Assembly: GCA_900769115.1 (NCBI GenBank) | Contig: CAAGFJ010000044.1 | Location: 14,794-78,793 of the forward strand | Reading direction: 5' to 3' | DNA length: 64,000 nucleotides | From: Lachnospiraceae bacterium | Lineage (GTDB): Bacteria > Bacillota > Clostridia > Lachnospirales > Lachnospiraceae | Part shown: positions 1 through 7,665 of the stretch, piece by piece | How the letters are laid out: the number at the start of each line of letters is the position of its first letter | How positions within the stretch are numbered: position 1 is the stretch's first letter | Translations under genes and position numbers: made by a program | Notes under the pieces: model-generated | Database searches by the model: none | Told to the model about the DNA's origin: nothing | Seen by the model: only the letters and a program-made list of their open reading frames with translations

Positions 1-1090
1 CCTGCAGGGCGAACCGTACGGTGTACGGCGTGGGGTTATCCCGATCTTTCTTGCCAAGGTATTTGCAGAGCTTATGGATATGCCGGTCATATATGCGAAT
101 GGCAAAGAATTATCCTTAGACTGTAATGTCCTTAATAATATCAATGTGAATCCAATGGAGTATGAGCTGTATGTGGAGGTGGCAACGCTTCAGAAGGAAC
201 AATATCTGGCAGAATTAGAGCAGTTGTTTACAGGTCACACAGATGCAGATGAGGCGAGGAAAGGCAACCGGTTAGAACAGCTTGTTGTGAAGATTCAGCG
301 ATGGTATCGCAGTCTGCCACAGTGTGTGCGGATAGCAGATTATGGGCAGTTGGAGGACAGAGGATACGAACTGCATTTTGGAGAAGCGGAATGTCGGTTG
401 GTTCGTCTATGGAACCGGAAATTACAGAAATTTGAATTGAATGCCAGGGATTTTCTGTTTGTGGATATACCGGCGGCAGTGAACGTGGATGTTACAACAG
501 GTGACGTGACGGAATGTGTGACAATATTAACTGCAGTTAAGAATGGTATGGATTCTCTGCTTGCAAGGATGAAGCGGGAAGCGTTACAGGTAACCAAGAC
601 AATCTTCGGTGGCAGGGAAGAAGATAATGTGAATAACTGTCTGAAGGACTGGTATAGCAGGCAGAGTGAACAGGCAAAAAGTTACCTGCATAACACACAG
701 ATCAGCGGATTTATGAATTATGTGGAACATTTAAATACACATGATGAGGAGCAGATCATCAGTAAGCTTTCAAAAATTGTAATGGATATGTATGTAGAGG
801 ATTGGAGCGCGGAATCCTTTGTGCAGTATAAGGAAGCAATGCAGGCAATCCGGCTTGAGATCGAAGGAATCCGGGATGCAGATATCCATGATCGGAAAGG
901 GCAGCATAGTATTGAATTTACGAATAGTCAGGGACAGCGGATCAAGAAGTATTTTCAGGCAGAGGAAGATAGTACCAGTTATTTCTTAAAGAATGCCATG
1001 GAAGAAGCTATGGATGAATTTGGCGAGACATTGGAGGTGAACCAGAAGGTGAGCGTTCTCATGTCGATGTTGGAGAATTTGTTAAGTTAG
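1..1090 (+). CDS. C-terminal part of a P-loop-ATPase-like defence protein (partial)
   Basis: The frame is open from base 2 at the window edge, so the start lies outside; about 362 residues remain. The first visible residues carry YGVRRGVIPIFLA, a Tyr-Gly-x-Arg-x-Gly-x-x-Pro signature that I associate with the late region of large P-loop ATPases of phage-defence loci (PglY/BrxC-like, possibly SspC-like). The rest is mainly helical and soluble, with no membrane segment and no nuclease motif that I recognise. Any Walker motifs would lie upstream. A first internal ATG at 74 is not the real start, because the conserved motif precedes it. The gene ends 27 bases before a cysteine desulfurase and is in the same operon. 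Family assignment is tentative; being a coding partial gene is secure. Confidence 0.6.
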   Translation, partial: LQGEPYGVRRGVIPIFLAKVFAELMDMPVIYANGKELSLDCNVLNNINVNPMEYELYVEVATLQKEQYLAELEQLFTGHTDADEARKGNRLEQLVVKIQRWYRSLPQCVRIADYGQLEDRGYELHFGEAECRLVRLWNRKLQKFELNARDFLFVDIPAAVNVDVTTGDVTECVTILTAVKNGMDSLLARMKREALQVTKTIFGGREEDNVNNCLKDWYSRQSEQAKSYLHNTQISGFMNYVEHLNTHDEEQIISKLSKIVMDMYVEDWSAESFVQYKEAMQAIRLEIEGIRDADIHDRKGQHSIEFTNSQGQRIKKYFQAEEDSTSYFLKNAMEEAMDEFGETLEVNQKVSVLMSMLENLLS

Positions 1091-1117
1091 GATGCAATCC
1101 GATAGGCGGTGATGTAG

Positions 1118-2272
1118 ATGAAAGCAGGACTATATTTTGATAATGCGGCAACCACATATCCGAAGCCGGAGGAGGTCTATCAGGCAATGGACGAAACGGC
1201 AAGAACGATGGGAGTTAATGCCGGACGAGGTGGATATGAGGCGGCAAGACAGGCAAGTCGGTTGATTGAAGATACACGGGAACTGGTATTGCAGATGGTT
1301 CGGGCACAGTCCGGTGCACAGGTTGTATTCGCGGCATCTGCAACACTTGCCATGAATCTGGTAATCGGTGGAATCGAGTGGAAGGATTCAGATGTGGTGT
1401 ATGTATCACCATTTGAACATAACGCCGTTGCAAGAACGCTGCATGCTTATCAGGAGCAATATGGCTTTACCATCTTGGAACTGCCAATCTGTGAGGAACG
1501 GTTGCAGCTTGATCTTACGCAGATTCTATATGCATTTACCAAGAATCCGCCGGATTATGTATTTATGAGCCATGTCAGCAATGTGACAGGGTACATTTTG
1601 GAGATCGAAGAAGTGAGCGGCATGGCACATGATAAAGGGGCAAAGGTAATCGTGGATGCGTCACAGTCATGTGGATTACTTCCAATCGATATTCGGAGTG
1701 GAATGATGGATGTTGTAGTGTTCGCCGGACATAAGACGATGTATGGACCATTTGGCATAGGGGGCTATGTGAATAATACCGGTCTTTCCTTGCAGCCGCT
1801 TCTATATGGGGGAACCGGAACCGATTCGTTGAATCTTAACATGCCACCGGGAATATCCGGACTAGAGCCGGGCAGCCCGAATATTATTGCTCTTGCAGGA
1901 TTACGGGCGGGGCTTACTTATCTCAAAGAGCATAGAGGAATTGAGAAGAGGGAATGGGAACTGACGCAGTATCTGGTGTCGTGCATGGAACGTGTGCCAC
2001 ATGTTCACCTATATTTGCCATCCGACCGAGATCGTCATAGCAGTATGGCAGCATTTAATATCGAGGGTTACAAGTCAGACGAAGTTGGTATGATATTAGA
2101 TCAGGACTATGGAATTGCAGTTCGTACCGGATACCATTGTGCACCGTTCATCCACAAATACCTGAAAGATAAGGAGAGTCTGGGAGTGGTTCGGGCTAGT
2201 ATCGGCTGCTTTACCACAAAAGAGGATGTGGATGTGTTGGTCGGAGCGGTGAAGGAGATTGCGGAGGAGTAG
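1118..2272 (+). CDS. Class V aminotransferase / cysteine desulfurase family protein
   Basis: A PLP enzyme of the cysteine desulfurase family (384 residues, full length), predicted to release sulfur from cysteine as an enzyme-bound persulfide. It opens with YFDNAATTYPKP, typical of the family, has the PLP lysine in AGHK (K206) and the active cysteine in GYHCAP (C341). Length and style match the EF2568-like subfamily. It sits 27 bases after the ATPase-like gene and 27 bases before the DUF262 gene, so the three are probably co-transcribed. In that setting a role in DNA phosphorothioation (DndA/SspA-like) is possible. The subfamily is also common as a stand-alone housekeeping gene, so the link is an inference. 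Confidence 0.85.
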   Translation: MKAGLYFDNAATTYPKPEEVYQAMDETARTMGVNAGRGGYEAARQASRLIEDTRELVLQMVRAQSGAQVVFAASATLAMNLVIGGIEWKDSDVVYVSPFEHNAVARTLHAYQEQYGFTILELPICEERLQLDLTQILYAFTKNPPDYVFMSHVSNVTGYILEIEEVSGMAHDKGAKVIVDASQSCGLLPIDIRSGMMDVVVFAGHKTMYGPFGIGGYVNNTGLSLQPLLYGGTGTDSLNLNMPPGISGLEPGSPNIIALAGLRAGLTYLKEHRGIEKREWELTQYLVSCMERVPHVHLYLPSDRDRHSSMAAFNIEGYKSDEVGMILDQDYGIAVRTGYHCAPFIHKYLKDKESLGVVRASIGCFTTKEDVDVLVGAVKEIAEE

Positions 2273-2299
2273 TAAGGAGAAAACGAAGGAGGAATCATT

Positions 2300-4591
2300 A
2301 TGGATTTAAAGGGAGCAGAGATTCGTAACATTATTGATTTGTGCAAGGATATTGGTGGGAAAGGAGAGGTTCCGCTATGCATTAATATTCCTTATTATCA
2401 GCGTCCTTATAAGTGGACGGAAGATCAGGTTGGCAATTTAATATCTGACTTTTATAAGAATAAGGCAGAAAATAAGGTAGAGGATAAGAAGGATAATGAG
2501 GCGGCAAAGTATTTTGTGGGATCAGTTGTGCTGGTCAAGAACGCAAGGGGAACAGATAGACATGATGTGATTGACGGACAGCAGAGATTAACGACGGTAT
2601 TTTTGATGAATTATTTGCGTTTTCTATTGTTACGTTCATATATTCAAGAATTGTTAAGCGCGGGAAGAATTATAAGGGAGAGTGTATTGACGGATTTTGC
2701 ACAAAGCTACGGGCAGTTATTTGGGCAAAAACATATGAATGCAATTAATCAGGTTAATGAGACAATTTTGGATGAAATGGAGACAATTACAGATAAAGAT
2801 AAGGATCCTTGGGAATCTGTGTATAAGCATTTGTTACAACAATATGAGACAGCAGTATCATTGCCAACGAAAGATTTGTCAGATATGCGGCAATATTATT
2901 CGCAATATATTACAAGTCTATCTGGTTTTTTATCTCAAGACGAATTAGCATTGCGTTATAGTAGGGAAACATTTAATAAGAACTTAAAAGATGCATTGTC
3001 AAGGATTGTGGTAATTGTGTCAAAGGATAAAAATCCAGAAATTCATGTAGATTATGATGTAAAGAAGGAAACCTGTCTGTCAAGCTATATTGAAGCAGTC
3101 AAATGTCAATTTACCTGTGTGTATGACAATGTGGTAAATGATGCAAAGGATTCATTGGATATGGTAAAGAAAATGATTGATGGCATTTCTGAAATGATTA
3201 ATAATATTAATTTTTGTATGATTATGACTGGAAATGAAAGAGATGCCTATACGCTTTTTGAGGTGTTAAATGATCGTGCGCTTAAGATTGAAGATTTAGA
3301 TCTGATTAAGAATCTTTACTATAAAGAATACTGTACCAAATCGAATGATGACGATAACTACATAGATGCCAGAATACAGGAGCTAGACGAAATATGGGGA
3401 GATAAGGTATTTTCAAGAGATTTGCCGGATGCCAAGATCAAATTGATCTCTTATCTGGGGACCATTTATCTGACTGCAGACGAAGATGTGTTTATTAATA
3501 AGGTTGAGAAATATCGGGAGATATTAGAGAAGAAGTATTTTGACTGTCACTACCATAAACAGACCAATCCTTATACATATGATAAGGTACTACGGGATGT
3601 CTGCATTTATCAAATGGTGAAAATTATAATTGGTGTATTCGATCTACCCGTGAACAATGCAGCAGCAGAGGCAATTAAGGCAGAATGTGACATGGAGAAA
3701 TCTATTACCTATAAGACGTTCCATTTGTTGAATGCGCTGAAGTTGCAGGGCGTAATGCCGGCTCTTGTAAATCTAATCATTAAGAAATATTTTATGTATT
3801 GTGAAGCGAAACAGCAGGAAGTGACAATGGAGGAATTTGAACAGTATGTTTTAAAGATTGCAAAGGATAAGAATCATGAAAATGAAGATTTTCAAGATAT
3901 TCATGTATGGTCACATAAGCTTTGGAAAATCGCATTGTATGCGGATGGATATAAGATTCCAAGGGAAGTAGCTAAGAATATTGTTGCACGGGTATATGTG
4001 GATAAGTATGATCTGGATTCGTACGAGATTAAAAATGATCTGATTGAGGAGGCACAAGTGCAATTCAAGAACTGGACTTCAAATTGGATGTATAGTAAAC
4101 CTGTTGAAGATTTGAAAATTAAGATACTACTGATTAATTTATTCCGGATGGAAAAGGTAGGCGAGACTTTAAAAACATGTTCGACAACGTATAGTTTTAA
4201 GACAGAACGATTACATTTGGATCATCTGGAAGCGGATAAGTATGATAAGGTAAATGAGGAAAAATATTTTAAACCGAGTGATCCGAATGAGGAACGGGAA
4301 AAGTATACAAATGGTCTTGGTAATTTTATGATCTTAGACTATGAAAATAATAATGAAAAAGATAACAAGCCATTATCAGACGGTTTAGAATATTATAATA
4401 ATATGCGTCCAGGTCATTGGATGATTCAGGAGATAAGAGATATGCTGAATGATGATCATTATTCACAGATCAAGATGGGGAGTTATCGTGTGCCAACAGA
4501 AGCATTTTTCAATGAACGAAAAAGCAGATTGCAGGGTTATTTTATGTCTTTGTTGAATGGTAAATTGGATGAAGAGGAATTGGCTTTGTAG
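2300..4591 (+). CDS. DUF262/DUF1524 protein (GmrSD/SspE-like nuclease)
   Basis: A 763-residue soluble protein. The N-terminal DUF262 domain shows YYQRPYKW (residues 32-39) and the nucleotide-hydrolysis motif DGQQR (92-96). The C-terminal DUF1524 HNH-type region shows LHLDHLE (about 637-643) followed by GLGNFMIL and an Asn-rich stretch (about 670-685), the order seen in H...H...N nucleases. Such proteins are type IV restriction enzymes (GmrSD) or SspE, the effector that acts with phosphorothioate-modified DNA. A strong site, AGGAGG at about 2288-2293, supports the ATG at 2300. It is the last gene of the three-gene operon. Which modification it senses cannot be read from the sequence. Confidence 0.85.
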   Translation: MDLKGAEIRNIIDLCKDIGGKGEVPLCINIPYYQRPYKWTEDQVGNLISDFYKNKAENKVEDKKDNEAAKYFVGSVVLVKNARGTDRHDVIDGQQRLTTVFLMNYLRFLLLRSYIQELLSAGRIIRESVLTDFAQSYGQLFGQKHMNAINQVNETILDEMETITDKDKDPWESVYKHLLQQYETAVSLPTKDLSDMRQYYSQYITSLSGFLSQDELALRYSRETFNKNLKDALSRIVVIVSKDKNPEIHVDYDVKKETCLSSYIEAVKCQFTCVYDNVVNDAKDSLDMVKKMIDGISEMINNINFCMIMTGNERDAYTLFEVLNDRALKIEDLDLIKNLYYKEYCTKSNDDDNYIDARIQELDEIWGDKVFSRDLPDAKIKLISYLGTIYLTADEDVFINKVEKYREILEKKYFDCHYHKQTNPYTYDKVLRDVCIYQMVKIIIGVFDLPVNNAAAEAIKAECDMEKSITYKTFHLLNALKLQGVMPALVNLIIKKYFMYCEAKQQEVTMEEFEQYVLKIAKDKNHENEDFQDIHVWSHKLWKIALYADGYKIPREVAKNIVARVYVDKYDLDSYEIKNDLIEEAQVQFKNWTSNWMYSKPVEDLKIKILLINLFRMEKVGETLKTCSTTYSFKTERLHLDHLEADKYDKVNEEKYFKPSDPNEEREKYTNGLGNFMILDYENNNEKDNKPLSDGLEYYNNMRPGHWMIQEIRDMLNDDHYSQIKMGSYRVPTEAFFNERKSRLQGYFMSLLNGKLDEEELAL

Positions 4592-4606
4592 AATTTTAGC
4601 TGCACT

Positions 4607-4651
4607 GCACTCAATGTTATTTACCTGTTATTTAGCACTCAATGTTATTTA
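4607..4651 (+). repeat. Two direct copies of a 17-bp repeat, 28 bp apart
   Basis: GCACTCAATGTTATTTA occurs at 4607-4623 and again at 4635-4651 with no mismatch. The second copy abuts the first AGGTCGGAAAAA repeat. The pair lies between the DUF262 gene and the promoter of the DUF4143 ATPase gene. Function unknown. Confidence 0.8.
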
Positions 4652-4738
4652 GGTCGGAAAAAGTGTATATTTTATATTAAAACAGGTCGGAAAAAATGTA
4701 TAAAACTATGTTGAATAGGTCGGAAAAAATGTGTTATA
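4651..4738 (+). repeat. Three direct repeats AGGTCGGAAAAARTGT at exact 33-bp spacing
   Basis: Copies start at 4651, 4684 and 4717, each 33 bp from the next, close to three helical turns. The core AGGTCGGAAAAA is identical; the following bases are GTGTAT, ATGTATA and ATGTGTTATA. The third copy fills the spacer between the -35 and -10 boxes of the promoter at 4711-4740. Same-face spacing across a promoter suggests an operator for a regulator, perhaps self-regulation of the downstream gene. Not a CRISPR: the gaps are short and AT-rich and there are only three copies. Confidence 0.8.
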
Positions 4739-4740
4739 CT
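4711..4740 (+). promoter_or_regulatory. Promoter of the DUF4143 ATPase gene
   Basis: TTGAAT (4711-4716), 18-bp spacer, and an extended -10 TGTTATACT (TATACT at 4735-4740). The predicted start is near 4747, about 22 bases before the ATG. The spacer is occupied by the third AGGTCGGAAAAA repeat. Confidence 0.7.
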
Positions 4741-4768
4741 ATAAATAACATGGAAAGAGGGTGTTGGT

Positions 4769-6058
4769 ATGCAGCGGTTTGCTATGGATCAATTGTTACG
4801 TTGGAAAGATAAGGATAATCGAAAACCATTAGTTATTATGGGTGCAAGACAGGTTGGTAAGACCTGGTTAATGAAGGAATTTGGCAGGACCTGTTATAAG
4901 AAGGTGGCATACATTTCTTTTTATAATAACAGTCGTATGGACCAAGTGTTTCAGATGGATTTTGATGTGGAACGAATTCTTATGAATCTTAATATCGAAG
5001 CGGGTGTAACGATTACACCAGAGGATACACTTGTTATATTGGATGAGATACAGAATTCGCCGAAAGCATTAGAATCACTAAAATATTTCTGTGAAGAAGC
5101 ACCACAATATCATATAGTGGCAGCAGGGTCACTGCTTGGAGTGGCAATTCATGAAGGAGTGTCCTATCCGGTAGGTAAAGTTGATCTGTTAGATTTGTAT
5201 CCTCTTAATTTCAGAGAATTTCTTTGTGCAATGGAAGAAAATGCTTTGTCAGATGCTCTGGCAACGAAGGATTATACGATTATTGATAATTTCTCAGAAA
5301 AATATCTATTTTGGATGAAGAACTATTATTATGTAGGCGGCATGCCGGGGGTAGTTGAGGAATTCCGGATGCACAAGGATTATAATGAGGTGCGCCAGAT
5401 TCAGAGTGATATTGTTCGGCAGTATGAGGGAGATTTTGGAAAACATATTGATGCTAAGACATTGCCAAGAATTAGGATGGTATGGGATTCTATTCCAATA
5501 CAGCTTGCAAAAGAGAATAAGAAATTCTTCTTTGGACAGATTAAAAAGGGTGCTCGTAGCAGTGATTATGAAATTGCCATCCAGTGGCTGGTTGATTGCG
5601 GTTTAATATATAAAGTAAATCGTGTAAACGAACCGCATATGCCACTCAAGGCATATAAGAGCATGAATGCCTATAAGTTGTTTCTGTTGGATGTAGGATT
5701 GTTAGGGGCATTGAGTGAATTGACTGCAGAATCCATTTTGGAAGGAAATGATATTTTTGTCGAGTTTAAAGGGGCATTGACAGAACAATATGTTTTACAA
5801 CAACTAATCTCGGATACAGAATATACGCCGTATTATTTTGGTACAGAGAAATCGACATTTGAACAGGACTTTTTAATTCAAAAAGGAAAGAATGTTATTC
5901 CAATTGAAGTGAAGGCAGAAGGAAATACTCGATCCCAAAGTTTGAAAGTATATTGCGATAAATATCACCCGGAGAAAGCAGTTCGATTTTCTACTTTGAA
6001 TTATATGGATCAAGGATGGATGGTCAATATACCGTTGTATGCAGTGTGCAATTTGTAA
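4769..6058 (+). CDS. AAA ATPase with DUF4143 C-terminal domain
   Basis: Complete 429-residue protein. The N-terminal AAA domain has Walker A GARQVGKT (residues 25-32) and Walker B LVILDEIQ (about 88-95). The C-terminal DUF4143 part ends in a restriction-endonuclease-like strand pattern, with Asp in FEQDFLI and Glu-x-Lys in IPIEVKAEG. Families of this type are common as multicopy accessory genes in Clostridia and Bacteroidetes, and their biochemical role is poorly known. It is a single-gene unit with its own repeat-rich promoter upstream and a hairpin terminator just after the stop. A site GAAAGAGGG precedes the ATG. Confidence 0.88.
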   Translation: MQRFAMDQLLRWKDKDNRKPLVIMGARQVGKTWLMKEFGRTCYKKVAYISFYNNSRMDQVFQMDFDVERILMNLNIEAGVTITPEDTLVILDEIQNSPKALESLKYFCEEAPQYHIVAAGSLLGVAIHEGVSYPVGKVDLLDLYPLNFREFLCAMEENALSDALATKDYTIIDNFSEKYLFWMKNYYYVGGMPGVVEEFRMHKDYNEVRQIQSDIVRQYEGDFGKHIDAKTLPRIRMVWDSIPIQLAKENKKFFFGQIKKGARSSDYEIAIQWLVDCGLIYKVNRVNEPHMPLKAYKSMNAYKLFLLDVGLLGALSELTAESILEGNDIFVEFKGALTEQYVLQQLISDTEYTPYYFGTEKSTFEQDFLIQKGKNVIPIEVKAEGNTRSQSLKVYCDKYHPEKAVRFSTLNYMDQGWMVNIPLYAVCNL

Positions 6059-6061
6059 AGA

Positions 6062-6084
6062 AAGGGAGCAAGGCTCTCTTTTAT
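6062..6084 (+). terminator. Intrinsic terminator after the DUF4143 ATPase gene
   Basis: AGGGAGC-aag-GCTCTCT forms a 7-bp stem with one G-U pair, followed by TTTATATTTT. It begins four bases after the stop codon. Confidence 0.65.
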
Positions 6085-6087
6085 ATT

Positions 6088-6117
6088 TTGCACACATTCC
6101 CTTTTTGCGCATACTAT
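6088..6117 (+). promoter_or_regulatory. Putative promoter before the GIY-YIG leader
   Basis: TTGCAC (6088-6093), 18-bp spacer, TACTAT (6112-6117). The -10 is only a partial match. It would start transcription about 30 bases before the structured leader. Confidence 0.4.
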
Positions 6118-6155
6118 AAGGATATAGATTGCCTCATTAGTCGGTATGAAAATTC

Positions 6156-6262
6156 GTCCTGAATCTATTACAGAGTCATTGTCATTTGCGCGCATTTGTG
6201 AGAAAATACACAAGGGTGTGCGTTTCCCGTCGGTGGCGGGATTCGCATAGCCGATTCAGGAC
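6156..6262 (+). ncRNA. Candidate structured leader RNA
   Basis: A perfect 10-bp outer stem, GTCCTGAATC (6156-6165) with GATTCAGGAC (6253-6262), encloses about 87 bases. Inside is a second hairpin in which TGCGTTTCCCG (about 6218) pairs with CGGGATTCGCA (ending about 6247) with two mismatches. The outer stem ends 24 bases before the ATG of the GIY-YIG gene, just before its AGGAG site. It could be a cis-regulatory leader or a small RNA with a 6S-like closed shape; I could not assign it to a known class. Confidence 0.5.
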
Positions 6263-6286
6263 TTTATAATAGGAGAAAAGGATAAG

Positions 6287-6592
6287 ATGGAAGAAACGGC
6301 ATACACCTATATGGTGGAATGTGGGGATGGAAGTTTATATACGGGCTGGACGAATCATTTAGCAAAGAGGATTCAGAATCATAACCAGGGAAAAGGTGCT
6401 AAATATACCAGATCGAGACTTCCGGTGCATCTTGTGTATTATGAAGTGTTTGCAACGAAGCAGGAGGCTATGCAGCGGGAGTGTGCGATTAAGAAGTTGA
6501 AGCATAAGGACAAGCTGCAATTGATTGAGCAGCTGCAGAAAGATAAGAGTGATATGATTCAGCGGATTAACGAGACATTAACAGACGATTAA
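6287..6592 (+). CDS. GIY-YIG domain protein (UPF0213/YhbQ-like)
   Basis: 101 residues, nearly all one GIY-YIG domain. The motif appears as YMVECGDGSLYTGWTN, followed by conserved Arg-x-x-x-His, the GKGAKYTRSR loop and EAMQRECAIKKL, which carries the catalytic-type Glu. Single-domain proteins of this type are small nuclease-fold proteins of uncertain cellular role, often linked to DNA repair. AGGAG at about 6271 supports the ATG at 6287. The gene stands alone behind a structured leader. Confidence 0.9.
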   Translation: MEETAYTYMVECGDGSLYTGWTNHLAKRIQNHNQGKGAKYTRSRLPVHLVYYEVFATKQEAMQRECAIKKLKHKDKLQLIEQLQKDKSDMIQRINETLTDD

Positions 6593-6691
6593 AGGATGTT
6601 ACAAATGTGATACAATCAGTTGATAAGAGTGTATTATATGATAATGAATTTTGAAAATGCAATAAGAACAGATAAGATATAACGATAAGAA

Positions 6692-7474
6692 GTGACAGAA
6701 ATGAACAAGAGATATCAGAAGTTTTATAAGAAACAGGGGAATAGAAGAGCGGGAAAAGGGAGAATCATGGATGCAAAGGAACGCAAGAGACGTTTGCTGG
6801 CAACCGGTATTTTTATGATTTCTGCTTTTTTTGTCATGTTAGCAGTGATCTATGCATTTCGCTATTTTTATAAGCAGGCACATATAGAAGAGGAAATGGT
6901 AACGACCGAAGAGGTGATTCAGGTACCTCCGCTTTCCGGCGTAGCAGAACAGTTTACGGATCTTCCTATTACAGAGGAATTCTTAGATGTCAACCAGTAT
7001 TCCAGACCGGGGATTGCACTGTCAACGAATCCGGAGTATGTGGTCATTCATTATACAGCGAATCCGGGATCAACGGCCGAACAGAACCGGAATTATTTTG
7101 AGAATCTGAAGGATACCGGGGAGACTTATGCGAGTGCGCAGTTTGTGATTGGATTAGAGGGTGAGATCATTCAGTGTGTGCCTTGTGACGAGATGGCGTA
7201 TTGTTCCAATAGTCTCAATGACCGCTGCATATCTATTGAGATGTGCCATCCGGACGATACCGGGAATTTCAATGATGCAACGTATAATAATTGCGTGTAT
7301 TTAGTAGCGCAACTCATGAATTATTATCATTTGGACATGGATCATTTGATCCGGCATTATGATGTGACGGGGAAGAATTGTCCGAAATATTTTGTGGAGC
7401 ATGAAGACCGTTGGGAGGTCTTTAAAGACTTTGTGAAACAGTATCGGGAGAAATACCAAAATGGCGAAAAATAA
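6692..7474 (+). CDS. Membrane-anchored N-acetylmuramoyl-L-alanine amidase (Amidase_2)
   Basis: A basic cytoplasmic tail, one membrane segment (LLATGIFMISAFFVMLAVIY, about residues 35-54) and an outward-facing amidase domain. Zinc ligands are visible in VIHYTANPG, RHYDVTGKNCP and the Cys after it, in the PGRP/Amidase_2 order. It would cut the amide bond between muramic acid and the stem peptide of peptidoglycan. The start is uncertain: GTG at 6692 has a poor site, ATG at 6701 has AAGAAG 8 bases before it, and ATG at 6767 has AAGGGAG directly upstream and would still keep the membrane segment. Downstream is an unrelated uracil operon. Confidence 0.85.
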   Translation: MTEMNKRYQKFYKKQGNRRAGKGRIMDAKERKRRLLATGIFMISAFFVMLAVIYAFRYFYKQAHIEEEMVTTEEVIQVPPLSGVAEQFTDLPITEEFLDVNQYSRPGIALSTNPEYVVIHYTANPGSTAEQNRNYFENLKDTGETYASAQFVIGLEGEIIQCVPCDEMAYCSNSLNDRCISIEMCHPDDTGNFNDATYNNCVYLVAQLMNYYHLDMDHLIRHYDVTGKNCPKYFVEHEDRWEVFKDFVKQYREKYQNGEK

Positions 7475-7486
7475 TTGAATATTATC

Positions 7487-7515
7487 TTGCAATATAATAC
7501 GCTAGCAAGTATGAT
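7487..7515 (+). promoter_or_regulatory. Promoter of the uracil permease-upp unit
   Basis: TTGCAA (7487-7492), 17-bp spacer, TATGAT (7510-7515). It predicts a leader of about 145 bases before the permease ATG. A TATAAT at 7493-7498 has no good -35 partner. Confidence 0.6.
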
Positions 7516-7522
7516 AGATATA

Positions 7523-7642
7523 GTGTTTCCGTAAGAAGGGAAACGCAACACATTGTAGTTGTGACAGAATAAGGGGATGGAATTTTTGAGGTGTGCCGAT
7601 GTAGAAGAGGGGATGCTGATGGAAGAACGCCGTTGTCACGAC
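7523..7642 (+). promoter_or_regulatory. Structured 5' leader of the uracil permease gene
   Basis: Two predicted elements: a tight hairpin GTGTTTCC/GGAAACGC (7523-7530 with 7539-7546) and a long-range stem GTTGTGACA/TGTCACGAC (7558-7566 with 7634-7642), closed by nine pairs with one G-U. The second encloses a purine-rich 67-base core with two GGGGATG stretches. It ends just before the AGAAGGGAG ribosome site. I do not recognise a PyrR site or a known riboswitch core, so this is structure without an assigned ligand. Confidence 0.45.
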
Positions 7643-7665
7643 ATGCCTAAGAGAAGGGAGATATT

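Noticed and set aside
1118..2272. Cysteine desulfurase as proof of phosphorothioation
   Set aside because: This subfamily is also a stand-alone gene in many Clostridia; it is kept only as supporting context.
4651..4738. Regular repeats as a CRISPR array
   Set aside because: Only three 16-20-bp copies, gaps of about 15 bases, AT-rich, overlapping a promoter, no cas genes.
7523..7642. Known riboswitch or PyrR attenuator before the uracil permease
   Set aside because: I could not match purine, PRPP, THF, guanidine or PyrR consensus features; left as an unassigned structure.
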